A stretch of 64,000 bases of DNA, from assembly GCA_002270565.1 (NCBI GenBank), contig NQMI01000190.1:1-64000 (forward strand). The letters are read 5' to 3'. The translations under genes were made by a program, and so were the position numbers. The DNA comes from Stenocarpella maydis. Its lineage: Eukaryota; Ascomycota; Sordariomycetes; Diaporthales; Diaporthaceae. How positions within the stretch are numbered: the stretch's first letter is position 1; each line of letters opens with the position of its first letter. This document shows, piece by piece, positions 38,260 to 50,400 of this stretch. Below the pieces are notes generated by a model. The model was not told where the DNA came from, did not search any database, and saw only the letters and a list, made by a program, of their open reading frames with translations.

Positions 38260-39193
38260 ATAGCAGGAGAAAGAAAAGCACGTGGAGGACATGCGCAATA
38301 ACACACCGGCTGAATTGTAAAACGTATCAACGCGAGCTCGGCCGACAGCAACAGTGACAGGCTATCTGAGCCGAGCATGTTTGACATTGATGATGAATGA
38401 TGGGGATTTGGCCCGGGCATCAGGCTTGTTGGCATCTTCCACGTCGCTGGCTCCTTGGGCACCCTACGGACATCGCACACAGTCTCGGGACGATCGTCTG
38501 GCTGGGCTGCAAGTCCTTCGGGGACCAGAAATTGCCCTCAACACTGGCCCAGTACATTTGAGTTGGCAGGAACTGGACGATCATGTCCCTCACAAGAGCG
38601 TGGGCGAGAGCAGTGGGCGGGCAATCACATAGCTGTCAATAGGTCCTAATGAGAGTATGAATCACATGACCTCTTCTCCCTGGGGGCCGGGGGCTAAACA
38701 TGCGTGAATCATGCACTATATATTGGGTACGGGCCAGGGCCCCGTCGAAGGTGACCGAGCCGAGATATTTACACTGGATTTCTACCGACCTACAAGCTTT
38801 CTTGTCTTTGCTGGGCTGCTGCCGCACTCAACCAGACAAGGCCCAAGAGGAGCAACAATAACGCAATGCCTCCTCCGCCGCCTTGTGAAAAAGAAAACGC
38901 CGTGCTCATGCTTTGATGTGTACACGCCGACCAGGCTGTTTTTAGCAGGCGGCCAGTCTTTCTTCACACATCCAAAGTGAAAACTCTCAGCAGCAAGCCC
39001 CCAGTGATACTATTCTTCTATGCACTCGCACGCACACACATACACAAGTCCGCTCAAGTGAGAAATCCACGAAAAAAAAGAAGAAAAAAAAAAGATGGGG
39101 TGGTGGACGAGGTGGGCGTGGTGCTTGGAGCCAAAAGGCCGTGACAAAAAGGGGGGTGGGGCACAAGGAAGTGGTGTTCTAAGCTGAGAGATG
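38260..39193. other. convergent 3' region 4E-T-like gene / SEC1
   Basis: The 934 bp between two convergent stop codons carry both 3' untranslated regions. An A-rich tract lies near 39071-39095. No further gene was recognised. Confidence 0.5.
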
Positions 39194-41662
39194 CTACTTC
39201 TTCATGCCAAAAATGTTGCGCTTTTTCTTTTCCTTCTTGTGCAGCTTGCCGTCGTCGGGCGGAGGTGGGGTCGGCGATGAGTAGCTTCCGGTTCCGCCGC
39301 CGTTCATCGGGGGTGCTGGCGACGGCGGCGCCGGGCTGCCGCCGAGTGACAGCTGCGACATGTGCTGTGTGGGTGGTACTGGCCTGCCAGGGAGTCCTCC
39401 GGTCCCGGGAGCCATCAGGCGGCGCTGTGTGGGCTGCTGGCCCGGGGCCATACCCATCGGGCCGCCCTTGGCTGGCGGCGGCGGCCCGGTCTGCATTGGT
39501 GGTGGAGGGGGCCGTTCGCGCTCGAAAAGATGAGCTGGTGCTTTTGGCTTGGGGCGTTCCATGGGAAGGTCTAGGCGCCGCTTGTCGACTGATAAGTCGC
39601 CAACTTGGCGGGCGAACATTTTCGGAGTCACCATGTGGCTGGTGACGAGAAAAACGTCACGGTTTTGCTTGTCCGAGACTTCGTAGCACGATCGTGCCTC
39701 TGAGTATGTTGCGCCTCCTCCTACGAAGACAATTATGCGCTGTCGGTTGTCAGCTGTGCGACGTCCTCCGCCGGCCCAGCTCGGTTTGGCAGCGCGCAGG
39801 GACCCTTGCCCTGCCATCATGTCCTCGTTTGGATCTGCTGGCGGTTTTGTGTATGGGAACGTGTTCGGATCGAGGGCGCCCTTGCACAAGTGCTCGAGCA
39901 TGTGCTTCACATTGGGCTCGAACCTCGACAGGCCGTACTCCTCGTTGAGCTGTAGGTTCTTGTCGAGTGGGAAAAGCGGTGGTCGGGGTTGGCGGACTTC
40001 CTTGAGCCCCTTGAGAGTACGAGCCCCGAGAATGTCCAGGTTAGTGATGACATTGCACTGGGATTGCTCGAGGGCCGAATGCGCAACGAGTCTCTTGACA
40101 TCCTCCTCGACGACACCTTCACGGAAGATGAGGTAGGCCATGAGCAGGCGCAGCCTATCCGACTTGGTGATAGCTTCGTCGTCCAGTAGCCGCACAACCT
40201 CCTGCAGGATATTCTTCGGCTTGCGTAGATCCTCGTCCAGGCCGGTCGCCAGTGTCTGCTCTACTGAGGCAATATCTGGCAGCTTGTGGTTCTGAAATAT
40301 GTTCATGCTCTCCTGCGCCATGGACAAGTGCAACGAGTAGGCCTCCTTCATCTCCTGAAACTGGGGTAGGCCCGCCAACATGTCTTTGATGGTGTTCAGG
40401 CTGGGCTTGCTTTCCCCGTCCGTAAACTGTGGGTTCTGGTCGATGAACTTCTGGAAGTCGCTCATGAGCTTGTCGATCGTGTCTTTCATGTGCCGGTGCC
40501 TGTTGTCCACCCAGACCTTGTCCTTCTCTTGTAGCTCCATATCCTTTTCCTCAGCATCCGGCTGTCCTTCGTTGATGGTCATGCGGTATGTCACCTTGTC
40601 GCCCTCCTTGATGGTGAGTAGATCGTGCGCCATGGCCTGGTATGTGAACTCGTGAACCAGGGGCGCCATGAGGTCCATGCTCCTGTCTGTTATCAAAAGC
40701 ACGCCGGTCGGCCTGCTGGAGGCCGGAGGGAAGGACTGGTTCCATTGCGCGTAGTTGTCGAGCTCCTCTTGCACGAACCGGGCGAGGTGAGTGCACAGAA
40801 CGCTTGCGTCGTGTGTGGGGTTCTGTGGCCGGTAATACCGCACCTTGGGGTACTCGCCCAAGGATATACACACACTTGTGATCTGGATGAGGCAGTGTCA
40901 GCTCCGGTCGGCGCTGGTTCTGAGCAAGGGGGTTCTGAGTGCTGCCGACCTTTTGCGCCAGCGTCTGCATGTGCTCCCGGACAAGATGATTGCAGCCCGG
41001 GTGGTACAAGACAGGGAAACTCCATGGGTCGCGGAAAGTGACCAGGTGTGACTCGCGAGGGAAGTAGTCAATGTTCAGTATCTTGTAATTGGCGATGAGC
41101 TCTTGAGCTTGTGGGTGGGAATATAGGCGGCGTCGCAATTGTGGTTCCAGGAGGTCGGTCAGGACGATGTAGGACCTCTGGTATCTTCTCCGGTCGAAAT
41201 CGGCGAGCAGGCAGTCGACGATGTGCGGCATCGGAGAAACAAGGTATATAGCGTCCATGGTTGGGTTCATGTCTCGCCTATCCTCGATGAGCTCAATGTC
41301 TGGACGAGGTCAGCGGTGGGCGGGCTCTGGGTAAGGGTGGAGGGCCAGCGCGTACTGGCGATATTCTGGTTGAGGATGTCATCTTCCTTGGCGACATTAT
41401 CTATGATCTTCTTTGAGAACTCGTCCACAACGAGCACTTTCCACTGTGAAGCACCGTCAGTTAATGGCTAGACAGGCATGGGCTGCGCCCAGGTGGTGGG
41501 ACATGGGCTCGCCGTACGTCGCCTTGGGTGATGTCCTTCAGGGTGTTGAGGATGACTGGGTGGATCAGGGTCAGCACGCGATCTAGGGTAGAGATCAGGT
41601 CCCAGCTCTTGGGCGGGGGCGCCCTCACCATCGTGTTGTATCTGAATGATTGAGGCGCCCAT
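39194..41662 (-). CDS. SEC1: Sec1/Munc18 family exocytosis protein Sec1
   Basis: Sec1 binds assembled plasma-membrane SNAREs and promotes vesicle fusion at growth sites. Five exons: 41662-41629 (34 nt), 41555-41518 (38 nt), 41443-41356, 41299-40950 and 40882-39194, giving 732 residues; introns are 73, 74, 56 and 67 bp. The first two exons join as MGASIIQIQHD + VILNTLKDITQGD, and the third gives WKVLVVDEFSKKIIDNVAKE, the typical start of the family. Later motifs include MDAIYLVSPMPHIVDCL, GEYPKVRYYRP, GVLLITDRSMDLMAPLVHE and IIVFVGGGATYSE. The C-terminal 130 residues are rich in Pro and Gly and end in a lysine-rich tail (KKEKKKRNIFGMKK), present in filamentous fungi. Intron 4 uses a GTCGGC donor. 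It is transcribed toward the 4E-T-like gene. Confidence 0.95.
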
Positions 41663-42932
41663 GTTGGCGGCGAAGCGTCACACGGCGCAATGAGGCGCCA
41701 GGTGTTGGCTCGCGACGGACAGGAGTGGCGGGCTCTTTCCAGGGGCAAAGCACGAGGGGCTGCTGGAACAAGGCTTCTTTCTTGAAAACCACAATGGCCT
41801 GCTTGTGACTTGTCGGGGGCGAGGATCGAGCGAGATCAATGGGGAGGACGTGTCCTTGACGTGCTCGCAAGGTCGCTCTTGGGGAGGCGGGGGGCTTGGA
41901 GGGAAGGCGGTGGCTTGAGATTGGGCGTGTGGGCGTGGAGGGAAGGCGGTGGCTTGAGATTGGGCGTGTGGGCGTGGGTGTGGGCGCAGACAGAAAGAGG
42001 GTCGCTGGGAGGCTGCGGCCCAGGCCAGGCCAGGTTTAGGCTGTGGTGGGGGTTGGGTTGGACGATGCGACTACGGTCGCAAGGTGCTGGTGCTGGTGCT
42101 GATGCTTGTGCTGCGGTTGGATCACTGCTTAGATTTGGGTCGCGAGGTTTCAAGAACTGGTCTGTGGTGGGATGGATTCATGCCTGTTTGGCACGCAAGG
42201 CGTGCAAGGGGACTCGTCTACACATCCCAGGGACGGGATGGATGCCCAGGCAGTGTACACACACAACTAAGTACATGGGTACCTCCCGCATGACGCTTCC
42301 CCACCACCACCAAGCGACGGTACTTGGGCCAGTCGCTCAGTGCAAGTGACGGAGGGGAGGACCCCCTTCGCCCTGGTCCCGTCGATGGCAATCAGAAGCG
42401 CCCCACTGCGGGAGCCAGCCTGCATAAATACCGGGAAGCTTAGAGTGCTTGGGGAGGGACGGGGGGAGTTACGGTGTACCGAGTACCTTCGCATCGCGCA
42501 CCACGGATGGTCTCTCTAGAATGACTACTTAGTAGCAGTACGTAATCACCAGGAACAGCACAATCGACTTCGAGTCGTCTCGGAGCCCGAGTCCCTGCCT
42601 CTACTGATGCCTGCTGGTTTTGTGGGTGCAAATCAGGGTGCTACAATACAGAATCAAACGGCCTTGCGAGTGTTGTGAGCCAGCCACTCACCGAACCAGA
42701 CCGGTCTCCTTGCTGCTCTGTTCTGCTGACCAAAACGCCCGGCCCCCTAAAGCCAACCGGTCGGGAAAGGGGCATCGATCAATGTTCTATCCACCGAGCC
42801 CACCTATACCAACAAATACCGCCCTCGGTCTAGAAAGAGCTACATGTTGAGACAAGCCACTATGAATACAAGACGTGCTCGTCAGGACGTGCTGCCCGCC
42901 TCGGACGCCCCAAAGCAACAAGAGATCCCCAG
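41663..42932. other. SEC1 promoter and 3' end of the Zn2Cys6 gene
   Basis: These 1.27 kb between two minus-strand genes hold the SEC1 promoter. A 39-bp direct duplication lies at 41899-41976 and a ggtgct repeat near 42083-42105. Pyrimidine-rich sequence on the minus strand near the SEC1 start fits a leader. Confidence 0.5.
41899..41976. repeat. 39-bp perfect tandem duplication
   Basis: The unit gagggaaggcggtggcttga... (39 bp) is repeated once without visible mismatch, 240-315 bp upstream of the SEC1 start codon. It doubles any promoter element within it. Confidence 0.9.
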
Positions 42933-45204
42933 TCAGCGGCCCAGAAGCCTGTCCACAATGTTCACCTGAGCTTCAAACACAGATCCAGGAGTGGCCCACT
43001 TCTTCAGTTTCGCAGTGACCACGTCCGCAAGCCCGGCAAGGTCAGGCGTCAGACGCCCGAGGTGCGGAGACCTGCTCGCCATGAACAGCACCGTGAAGCA
43101 TGCCAGCGCCCCGTCCGAGATGGACCACAGGTACGGAGACCGCTTGTCCAGTACCTCAACAGCGTCCAGAAGGAACGCCTCGCATGACTGGATGCATATG
43201 TGGCACTTCTCGAGTATCGCCCCGGGGATGGGGGATGCCGGGAAATGCTGAGCTATCGGCGACCGCGCCGAGCCCTGGGGGATTGGCGGTGACGGCTGTG
43301 GGTATCTGTATGAAGTAACATAGATGACGAACAGGCGATAGATGATATGCCGACCGTGGTGGTAGCGCAAATTCAGTATACGCCTCCTGTCATTGGAGAC
43401 AGGATCAGTGATTAGTGGTGGTGTGATGGGGATCGAGTGGTAGTATTGTTCGAGCTGCCGGTCCAGTTCGGAGCTGATGGCTAGCAGCCTGCTGATGGCC
43501 GGGTTGGCGGCCGCCGGAACTGTCTCCGAGAGTACCGTCACGCCGATGTTGCCAGGAGAGTACAGCGAGCTATGTACCCTGTTGATAAGTCTCTGTATGG
43601 CTGTTTCGGCCACAAAGTAGATCAGGTCGTCGTGGTCGCTCATCTCGACGCTCCGAGGAAGCGGTATCCTGTCTCCCAGTGGCTCAATCCCCGAGCGGAT
43701 GACATCAAAAGTGGCTGCCCGATCACTGCTGTGTATTAGTGGAAGTGTCTGGCATGAAGTGACATTGTACAAGCAGACAAAAGAACGCGACTGCTGTTCT
43801 CGTGACAAGCAAAGGGGGTCGGGAGGTGGCACTGCTTACCACTCAACCGTGAAGCAGCACCAAAATATGCGCAGACGGTCCTCGGGGCACTGTTCTGCCT
43901 CGTTCGGGAATTGTTCCGTTCGCGTCAGCTCATGGCTGGCGGCAATAGAGAGACCAGCGGTGTACACCATTTTCCACGAATGGAGCGGTCGCCCAAGGTA
44001 GGAGAAGTACGTCCCTGCCAGGAATAGAGCCTGACAGACCCTTAGGTTTGGTCTGAACCCCCAGATAGACTTGGAAAGGATGATCCTCAGGGCAGGTTGG
44101 AAAAAGTCCATCCCGAGGTCTTCGGCAGTCTCATTTTGCCGCTCCGGGACAGCGGCTTCTGTCGAATGGGAGGCCACACAACCCAAGGCCCAGATACTGA
44201 GGCATATTGCGGTCTCGATGTCTTCTTTTGGCCCATTTTCCAGGAGGTAAGTCTGGAGGATGTCGTAATACCGCCGGGAGAATAGGGGAAGATGTGGCGA
44301 GACATCCCTAAAATATGCGTCAGCGAGCTTCTGCAGTAGCTCGGGCGCAAGGGCGGGCCATTTGATGGGCTGAGGGTTGACGAGGTCCAGGGGACGCGGG
44401 AGCGGTGTGCTCTCCTCGAGTTCTTGGAAGTAGGTCCTGGGGAAATCGCCGATTACGGACTGGATGGCTGGGAGCGACAGGAGCCAGGTAGAGGTGGCCG
44501 TGTGGCCGACCGGGATCAGGAACTGCGCATTCTCAAAGCTGACGTCGGCAGCTTCCAGCGATCGGTTGGACACGGAGAGAGGCGAGGCAGCCGGGATCTG
44601 AGGGGAAGAGCGGAAAGACGGGAAAGAGGCGGGAGTCGAGCTGGAAGGATAGCGATGTCCCCGCGCTAAGTCGTTCAATCTCTGCCCCTGCTCTTCCAAC
44701 AGCCTGCCCAGCAGTGTCAGCAGAGGCGAACCCACATCGTGGCAGCAGGTATGGACATGTTTGTGGACGTGGGGGTGAGGGCGAAGGGGGTGGAGGACCT
44801 GGCCAGCGATGGACTCCCTCGCCACACGGGAGCCTGGTCAAGCTTGAGGGTGTGACTTACGCCTCTATCCGGCTCAGCCTCTCGGCGACGACCCCTGGGG
44901 ACGAGGACGAGGGCTCAACGCTACATGGAGTGGTTAGCCCAGGGCCTGAGAGAAGTGGCGAGGCGGCTTGGATTCAGTCCCCGACTCACCGATCGACGGG
45001 GAGCTCTTTGTATATGCAATCAGCGGCTGCCTCGAGGCAGGTAGAGCAAGGGTGGTTCCCATCGCACCGCCGCTTCCGGTGCCTACAGAAGTCGCAGGCG
45101 AGGAGGGCTCCTTGGATATCGTCAGCCTGGGCTCATTACCAGACTATTTTGTGTGTCGGGATGGGGTCAAGAGGGACAGTCTTACTCTTCCGTGTGTAGT
45201 TCAT
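42933..45204 (-). CDS. Zn2Cys6 fungal transcription factor (XlnR-like middle domain)
   Basis: Five exons: 45204-45186 (19 nt), 45110-44990, 44920-44861 (60 nt), 44703-43840 and 43728-42933, giving 619 residues. The first two exons join as MNYTRK + RALLACDFCRHRKRRC. The binuclear cluster is C12-x2-C15-x6-C22-x5-C28-x2-C31-x6-C38, with basic RHRKRR between the second and third Cys. A linker with LSRIEALLEEQGQRLND, a likely short coiled coil for dimerisation, follows. Exon 4 holds the fungal-specific transcription factor region (DAYFRDVSPHLPLFSRRYYD, LSIWALGCVAS, AGLSIAASHELTR, RLRIFWCCFTVE). Introns 75, 69, 157 and 111 bp. Targets are unknown; no metabolic gene cluster surrounds it. The last acceptor is an AGCAG tandem site that could add or drop one serine. 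Confidence 0.88.
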
Positions 45205-45389
45205 GGTCTGGCCAGGCGAGTGTGGTATGGGGTTATAGTGTAGGCAAGGAGGAGTGTACAAAAGCAGCTCAGTCTCCAGCCTGATGATCCGAGGCTATGA
45301 TGGGGTGATCCATGGGCTGTCCAGCGCCTGGAATAGCATCCGAGGCGGTATGATATGAGCCCTTGGCCCCGAAACTTGGGCTTGAGGCA

Positions 45390-45427
45390 CTATACACACA
45401 CACACATATATATATGCGTGTGTATAG
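45390..45427. repeat. CA/TA microsatellite in a hairpin
   Basis: ctatacacac at the left end is the exact reverse complement of gtgtgtatag at the right end, with an alternating CA then TA stretch between them. Alternating purine-pyrimidine DNA that also folds back may form cruciform or Z-DNA. It lies about 190 bp upstream of the Zn2Cys6 gene start. Confidence 0.8.
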
Positions 45428-45958
45428 TTCCGGAAGAGGCCATGGACACAGCCTCGAGGCACATCTAGGGGGAAGCTGGTTACGTCTCCCGCGCGGCGAG
45501 CAGTGACTCTGTGCCCAGCTAGTAGTTCCCTTGACGAATGGGATGGCATGAACCGGCAGAGGGACTGACGTGACTTGAGGGGTATCCATAATTAGAAGAC
45601 GTCGTGGGTTGGAAGGGTCGTCGCATGGCCGCCCATCTTCGCGATGCACGTCTTTTGCATCTTGGGGAGACTTGCTCCGAAGCTAGTCAGTCCGTAGGTA
45701 AGGAAGCAGTCTGTCGCCCTCGCCGTGTGATGTAGAATGGCAAAGGATTGAGTTGGCCGCTCCCAGAAAGGACCATGATGTTCCAACGGCGTGTCCATCG
45801 CCGTTGGATTTCGGGACATTAGAAACCAGCGAGTTCAAGTTGTTGCTGTCGAGGCTTCCAAGGCTCGCATCATTACGAACCCCCCCCCCCAGCCTGCAAT
45901 CACCAACTTTATAAGGCTAGTTCAGTCTGGGTGTGGCGTGGATTAGTCACGGCACCTC

Positions 45959-46091
45959 AGGCACAGGCACTGCAGCACGGGCACTGCAGCACAGGCACTG
46001 CAGCACTCGGCCAGAGCGGGCTGTAGCACCTGTCTACTGTCGCCGCACCTGACCCTGTCGCACCTGACTGTTGCACCTGACCCTGTTGCAA
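45959..46091. repeat. short-period GCAC repeats
   Basis: Three units of ggcactgcagcac (one with gggcac) are followed by several gcacctga(ccctgt) units. These are degenerate 15- and 14-bp minisatellites in intergenic DNA; frames that read through them give Cys/Leu/Gln-rich peptides of no family. Confidence 0.8.
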
Positions 46092-47455
46092 GCACCAGCG
46101 ACAGCGGATTGCGGCGAACCACCGACATCCCGGGACTAATCTAGTGTGTAACCTCCACCGTCGCTGCCACGGCTGATGTGCATGGCGAAGCGAGAACCCT
46201 GTCGTACCTGTGTGCTGACGGCGTGTACCTACCTAGTCGGGAAGCATGTAAACATCGACAGCATTTTCAAATCATGTGGTCTCACCCCATATGCAGCACT
46301 CACTATACCTGTCGAGTGTTTTCGTTGTCCAGATGGCGAGCGACTCGGCGGCTTCTAGAACAAGCTAGAAGATGCCGTTGCAGAGCACATACGAGGTATA
46401 ATCCACCGCCATGCCATCAGAGGACCATATCGAACGTCTCGGGCCTCCCGTAACCAGATGACCACAGACAGCCCAGGCGTAAGTTACCACCTGCGACGGG
46501 AGCCATCTGCCCAACGGACATGGTGGGAAATTCCTGAGCCGCCTGCCGCACGCACGCCTGGGAACCGGCTCCTTGAATACACGCACTCCCTACCGGCCAA
46601 TCGAAGCCCTTCCGACCATATTCGTCTTCTTCCTGGCATTGGCCTCGCACACCAACTGACTGATGCCGCCGACGCCGGTTGTGTGCTTGTCGCCACGTGG
46701 GATGCCGAGCTATGCACACGGGTGATGGTCCGCACGTCCAATGCCTGCAAGCCCATACCCTCACAACGGGTGATGAGGCCCGCAAGGCCAGCTTCTATGG
46801 GAGCAACACTATTACATGCGAACAGGTGCTATTTGAGTCTAAAAAGACCACCCCATCGGCTTTCCACGCCGTGCAACCCCCCATCGCCGATTCTTCCCGC
46901 CCGTTGCTGTCGATCCCGGCGTCTCGGTGTCGGCCCGGCCTCGCGGCTCGGCGCCTGCTCGTCCTGGCGAAGGGAACGCAGCGGGTCCCAGTCCTGCAAT
47001 TTTCCGCAGTGCTAACCAAGCTGCTACACAAGGTTGGATTGAGGTCGGACACTGCTGGACTACAGCACCGACGTGTTGGGCTGCATACGTCAACGTAGAT
47101 GGGTCGGGATTGTGCATCATGACGTCCGAGCCGGACCCGAGGGGCTGTAACTCTCCCTTCCTGGGAAGCCGGCAATCCCGAGTCGCACGAACTGGCTCAC
47201 CAAACCACATGATACTTTGCTGCAAGCATGGGCCCGGTCCGACCTCGAGTCGGATCAGAGCTTGTCCCCGATCGTCGCGACGACATGTGCACACGCAGCG
47301 CCAGGGCTAAGAATGTGGTCTCGTACGTAGTATTAATTCCAATACTAGTAAGCTCTGGTATCAGACATGTGAGTCGCTGCTGCCTCGCCTTTCCATGCCA
47401 TGCTAATGCAGGTGACGTTATTTCTATATCCTCTCTGCCACGCCGATACGCCAGA

Positions 47456-50400
47456 TCAATCCACATCATCCGCCTTGGTCGTCTGGGCGGCCGGTTGGCC
47501 CGCGCCGCCGGAGACCGGCCTCGACGGTTCGACCGCAGTCGGATTCTCCGGGACCTGAGTGTTTGGCGGGTTGCTCCTTCTTCTGGCCGCGCCCTTCCCG
47601 ACTATCTTCTCGGTCCAATACCCACTGATAGGGCTTGAGGTACGCTCAGTCCCCTTTCCTCCCTGGCCAGGGTAGTTCGTCTCCTCCATCTCGCTTTCAG
47701 AGTCTGCCCAGTCCCTGTCGCTCCAGTCCACAGAGTCAAGCCTCTCCCGCACAGGGCGCGACACCGGTGGGGAATGGTCCGTGGGTTTGCTAGGGAGATC
47801 TTGGACTTTATCCTGAGCCTCGAGGTTCTCACTCATGGTACGATTGTGCGCGCCGTGCATCGCATTTTTCAGGGGAGTCTCTTGGTCTCTGCCAAGACCC
47901 GGCTGCATGGCTTCTTCTGTTGGGCCAGGGTGCGGTCTAGTCTCGCCGCCATGCTCATCTGGAGGCTGGCTGGTCGCTTTGGCCCTCTCGGTATTCTTCT
48001 CATCTTCATCGCGTAGACGAGCGGTGCAGGAGTCACTGAAATGAGCGTCCACGAGATGTTTAACCACAGGCCAGCCGAACGCATTGGCAAACATACGGCG
48101 ACAGATGATGTTGTTGTGGGCATCTGGCTCCAGCTTTACCAAGACCTTGCGCCAAGAAAGATCGCGGTGGTATGCGCGGGCTATCTTCTCTTCCACATTC
48201 ATGTTTGAACTGTCAACGACCTCTGATGCGTCCTTATCCGGGTTTGTGTGTTCGGTATCGTCATAATCCTTTGTTGAAGAGAGTGAGTCTTGGTGCTGAG
48301 GGGGTTGATGCGCCGAAGAAGACCCAGATTGCGAGTTACGGCTCGAGGAGGATGTCACTGTGTTAAACGACTTCCTGCGCAGAGCCAAGGTGCCAGTTGG
48401 GCGCTTCTTTAGGGGTGGCGGTGGGATGTCTGAAGGATGATATACTCGATCGTGGAAAATTGCTCTCGGTCTCATTGAAGGATCAATAATGTAATCCACG
48501 GAAGGCAACTTTGGGTTGAGGAGGTCTCCTGCAGACTCAAAGAATGTCGTCTTTGGAGGAGCTGAGAGGCTGCCTTCGGCATCCGTGGTCAACTCCTGGC
48601 CAGATGTGACCTGGGACTTTTGGGATAATTGTGACGATTCCGATGCGTTCTCGTCGAAGCGAAGGGTCTGGCTGCGTTGATAGATCTTCTTTTGTTTTGT
48701 GGTTGGTGAGGGGGGTTGTTTTGAGGTTTCGTTGTTGTTGCTCTTGAAGAAGGAGAATAACCCGGAGAATGGGTTCGTATTGTTAGTGACAGCCGTGGAC
48801 GATGGGTAGGCCTCATCTTGGTATGGTGTGGCGACGGTCCTGAGACTTTGCCTGTCATCCTCCATCATGGCGTCAGTTGGAGGTTGGGGCACCTCGTGGG
48901 AGTCCCCGGCGCCAACAGGAGTGGCGGATCCCGATCCAGGGCTGCCATTCTCGCTGCCTTCCCGGGGGGTCCAAGGGCCGTTTCTAGGGGACGTAACGTT
49001 TGCGCCAGTGAGCTCAGCCCAGCCAAAACCAACGACAGTCTCTACCAGGCCAGCTTCCCGCCGCGCCTTCTCCACGCGGCCCAGGCCCTGCCAGTCCAGG
49101 AATAACAAACAGCTAGTACGAAGAGGAACGATCCCATCGTTGACAACATTGGAGTACACGGTCCTGTTCCTGAACTTCTTCAGAGCTATGTGTGCCGGGC
49201 CGGTGGGAAGTATACGGAGTAGCGGCTTTGACTCAGACTGTGACTCTCCCATGACCTTCTTGTGAGCATTCTCGCCCAGATTGCTGACGATTGCGCCCCA
49301 GCCATTCCTTGCGATGGTCGGTGCTCTCCAGGTCAGTCCAAGATCCTGTCCCGTCCTGCCAACGAGTCCGAAATCCAAGGCAAACTTGACGTACATCGGG
49401 TTCTCATGATTGAGACCCAGGAACGGGGACGCCAGTGCAATAAAATTCATGGGCTTGATGAGATCGAAGAACTGTGGCGAGTGCTTCTGGATATAGGCCA
49501 CAGCGTACGTCTGGACCAAGCCACCCAAAGAGTGTCCGATAAAACTGATCTTGGTGATCTTGTAACCCCTGTCCTCGAACACCGTCGCATTCTTATGAAT
49601 GGAACTGTGCTTATGGGACGGCTTGTCCTCATTATCCTTGTGGGAATTTGGATCACCTTTCAAAGTATGCGAAAGGACCTCCTGAGATGTCTTGCCAGCT
49701 GGGAGGAAAGGCTGGTCGGGATAAGTGATGGCCAAGACGTACCGAGCCAGTCTTTTACCCAGGTACTTGATGCCCCTCTCTGTGCGGGTGGCATTGCCGG
49801 AGAACCCACGAACAATGGTTTCTTCGTCATCCGAAACCCCGTCGTAAGGGTCATCGAGCATCACACCTGAGTCGGTGTGCTCTTCGCGGCCTGGCCCCTT
49901 GCCTTTTTGAGATTGGCCTTGCCTCTCCTTAGCTCGTCTTGCCTTTGCATCAACCCTCGCCTGCTTCACCCCGGCATCGATGCTCTCCTTGAGGAACAGC
50001 ATGTCGGAGCCCAGGTTGCTATGGAGGCCGTGTGTGAGCAGGACCAGGTGCACATGCTTCTTTTTTGCCGGTTTCCGATCCTCGTCCTTGGGCTCGTTGG
50101 GTGTTTGAGCTGGCTGGGTCGCTTCAGTGTCTGTGCCCTTGGCAGCAGCAGCCTGTGGCGGTGACTGCTCAGCACCCGGCAGTTCGGGGGTGTTCCAAAG
50201 GCTTGCGGTGTCCTCAACCTTCAGATGTATTGCCCTAGAAAACACCCCCTTGGTCTGGGCGTTATGGCGGCCGTCCTTGGCGCCCTTGCTCTGTTGGAGG
50301 TCACTGACACGGCCGGGCTGTGGGACCTGGGCGTGGTTTCCAACAACAGGTATGCCCGAGTTTAGGGTCAGAGATTTTTCGTCCCGTGCCAGCAGCACAT

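Larger units (their letters stand above)
45205..47455. other. 2.25-kb gap: regulator promoter and esterase 3' end
   Basis: The region contains a (CA)n/(TA)n hairpin at 45390-45427 and a cluster of short gcac-type repeats at 45959-46091. Frames of up to 185 codons exist near 46458-47015 but lack family resemblance and overlap equally long frames on the other strand. No gene called. Confidence 0.5.

Noticed and set aside
46458..47015. 185-codon frame between the regulator and the esterase
   Set aside because: Comparable frames overlap on the other strand, no family signal or splice pattern was seen, and composition is that of GC-rich intergenic DNA.
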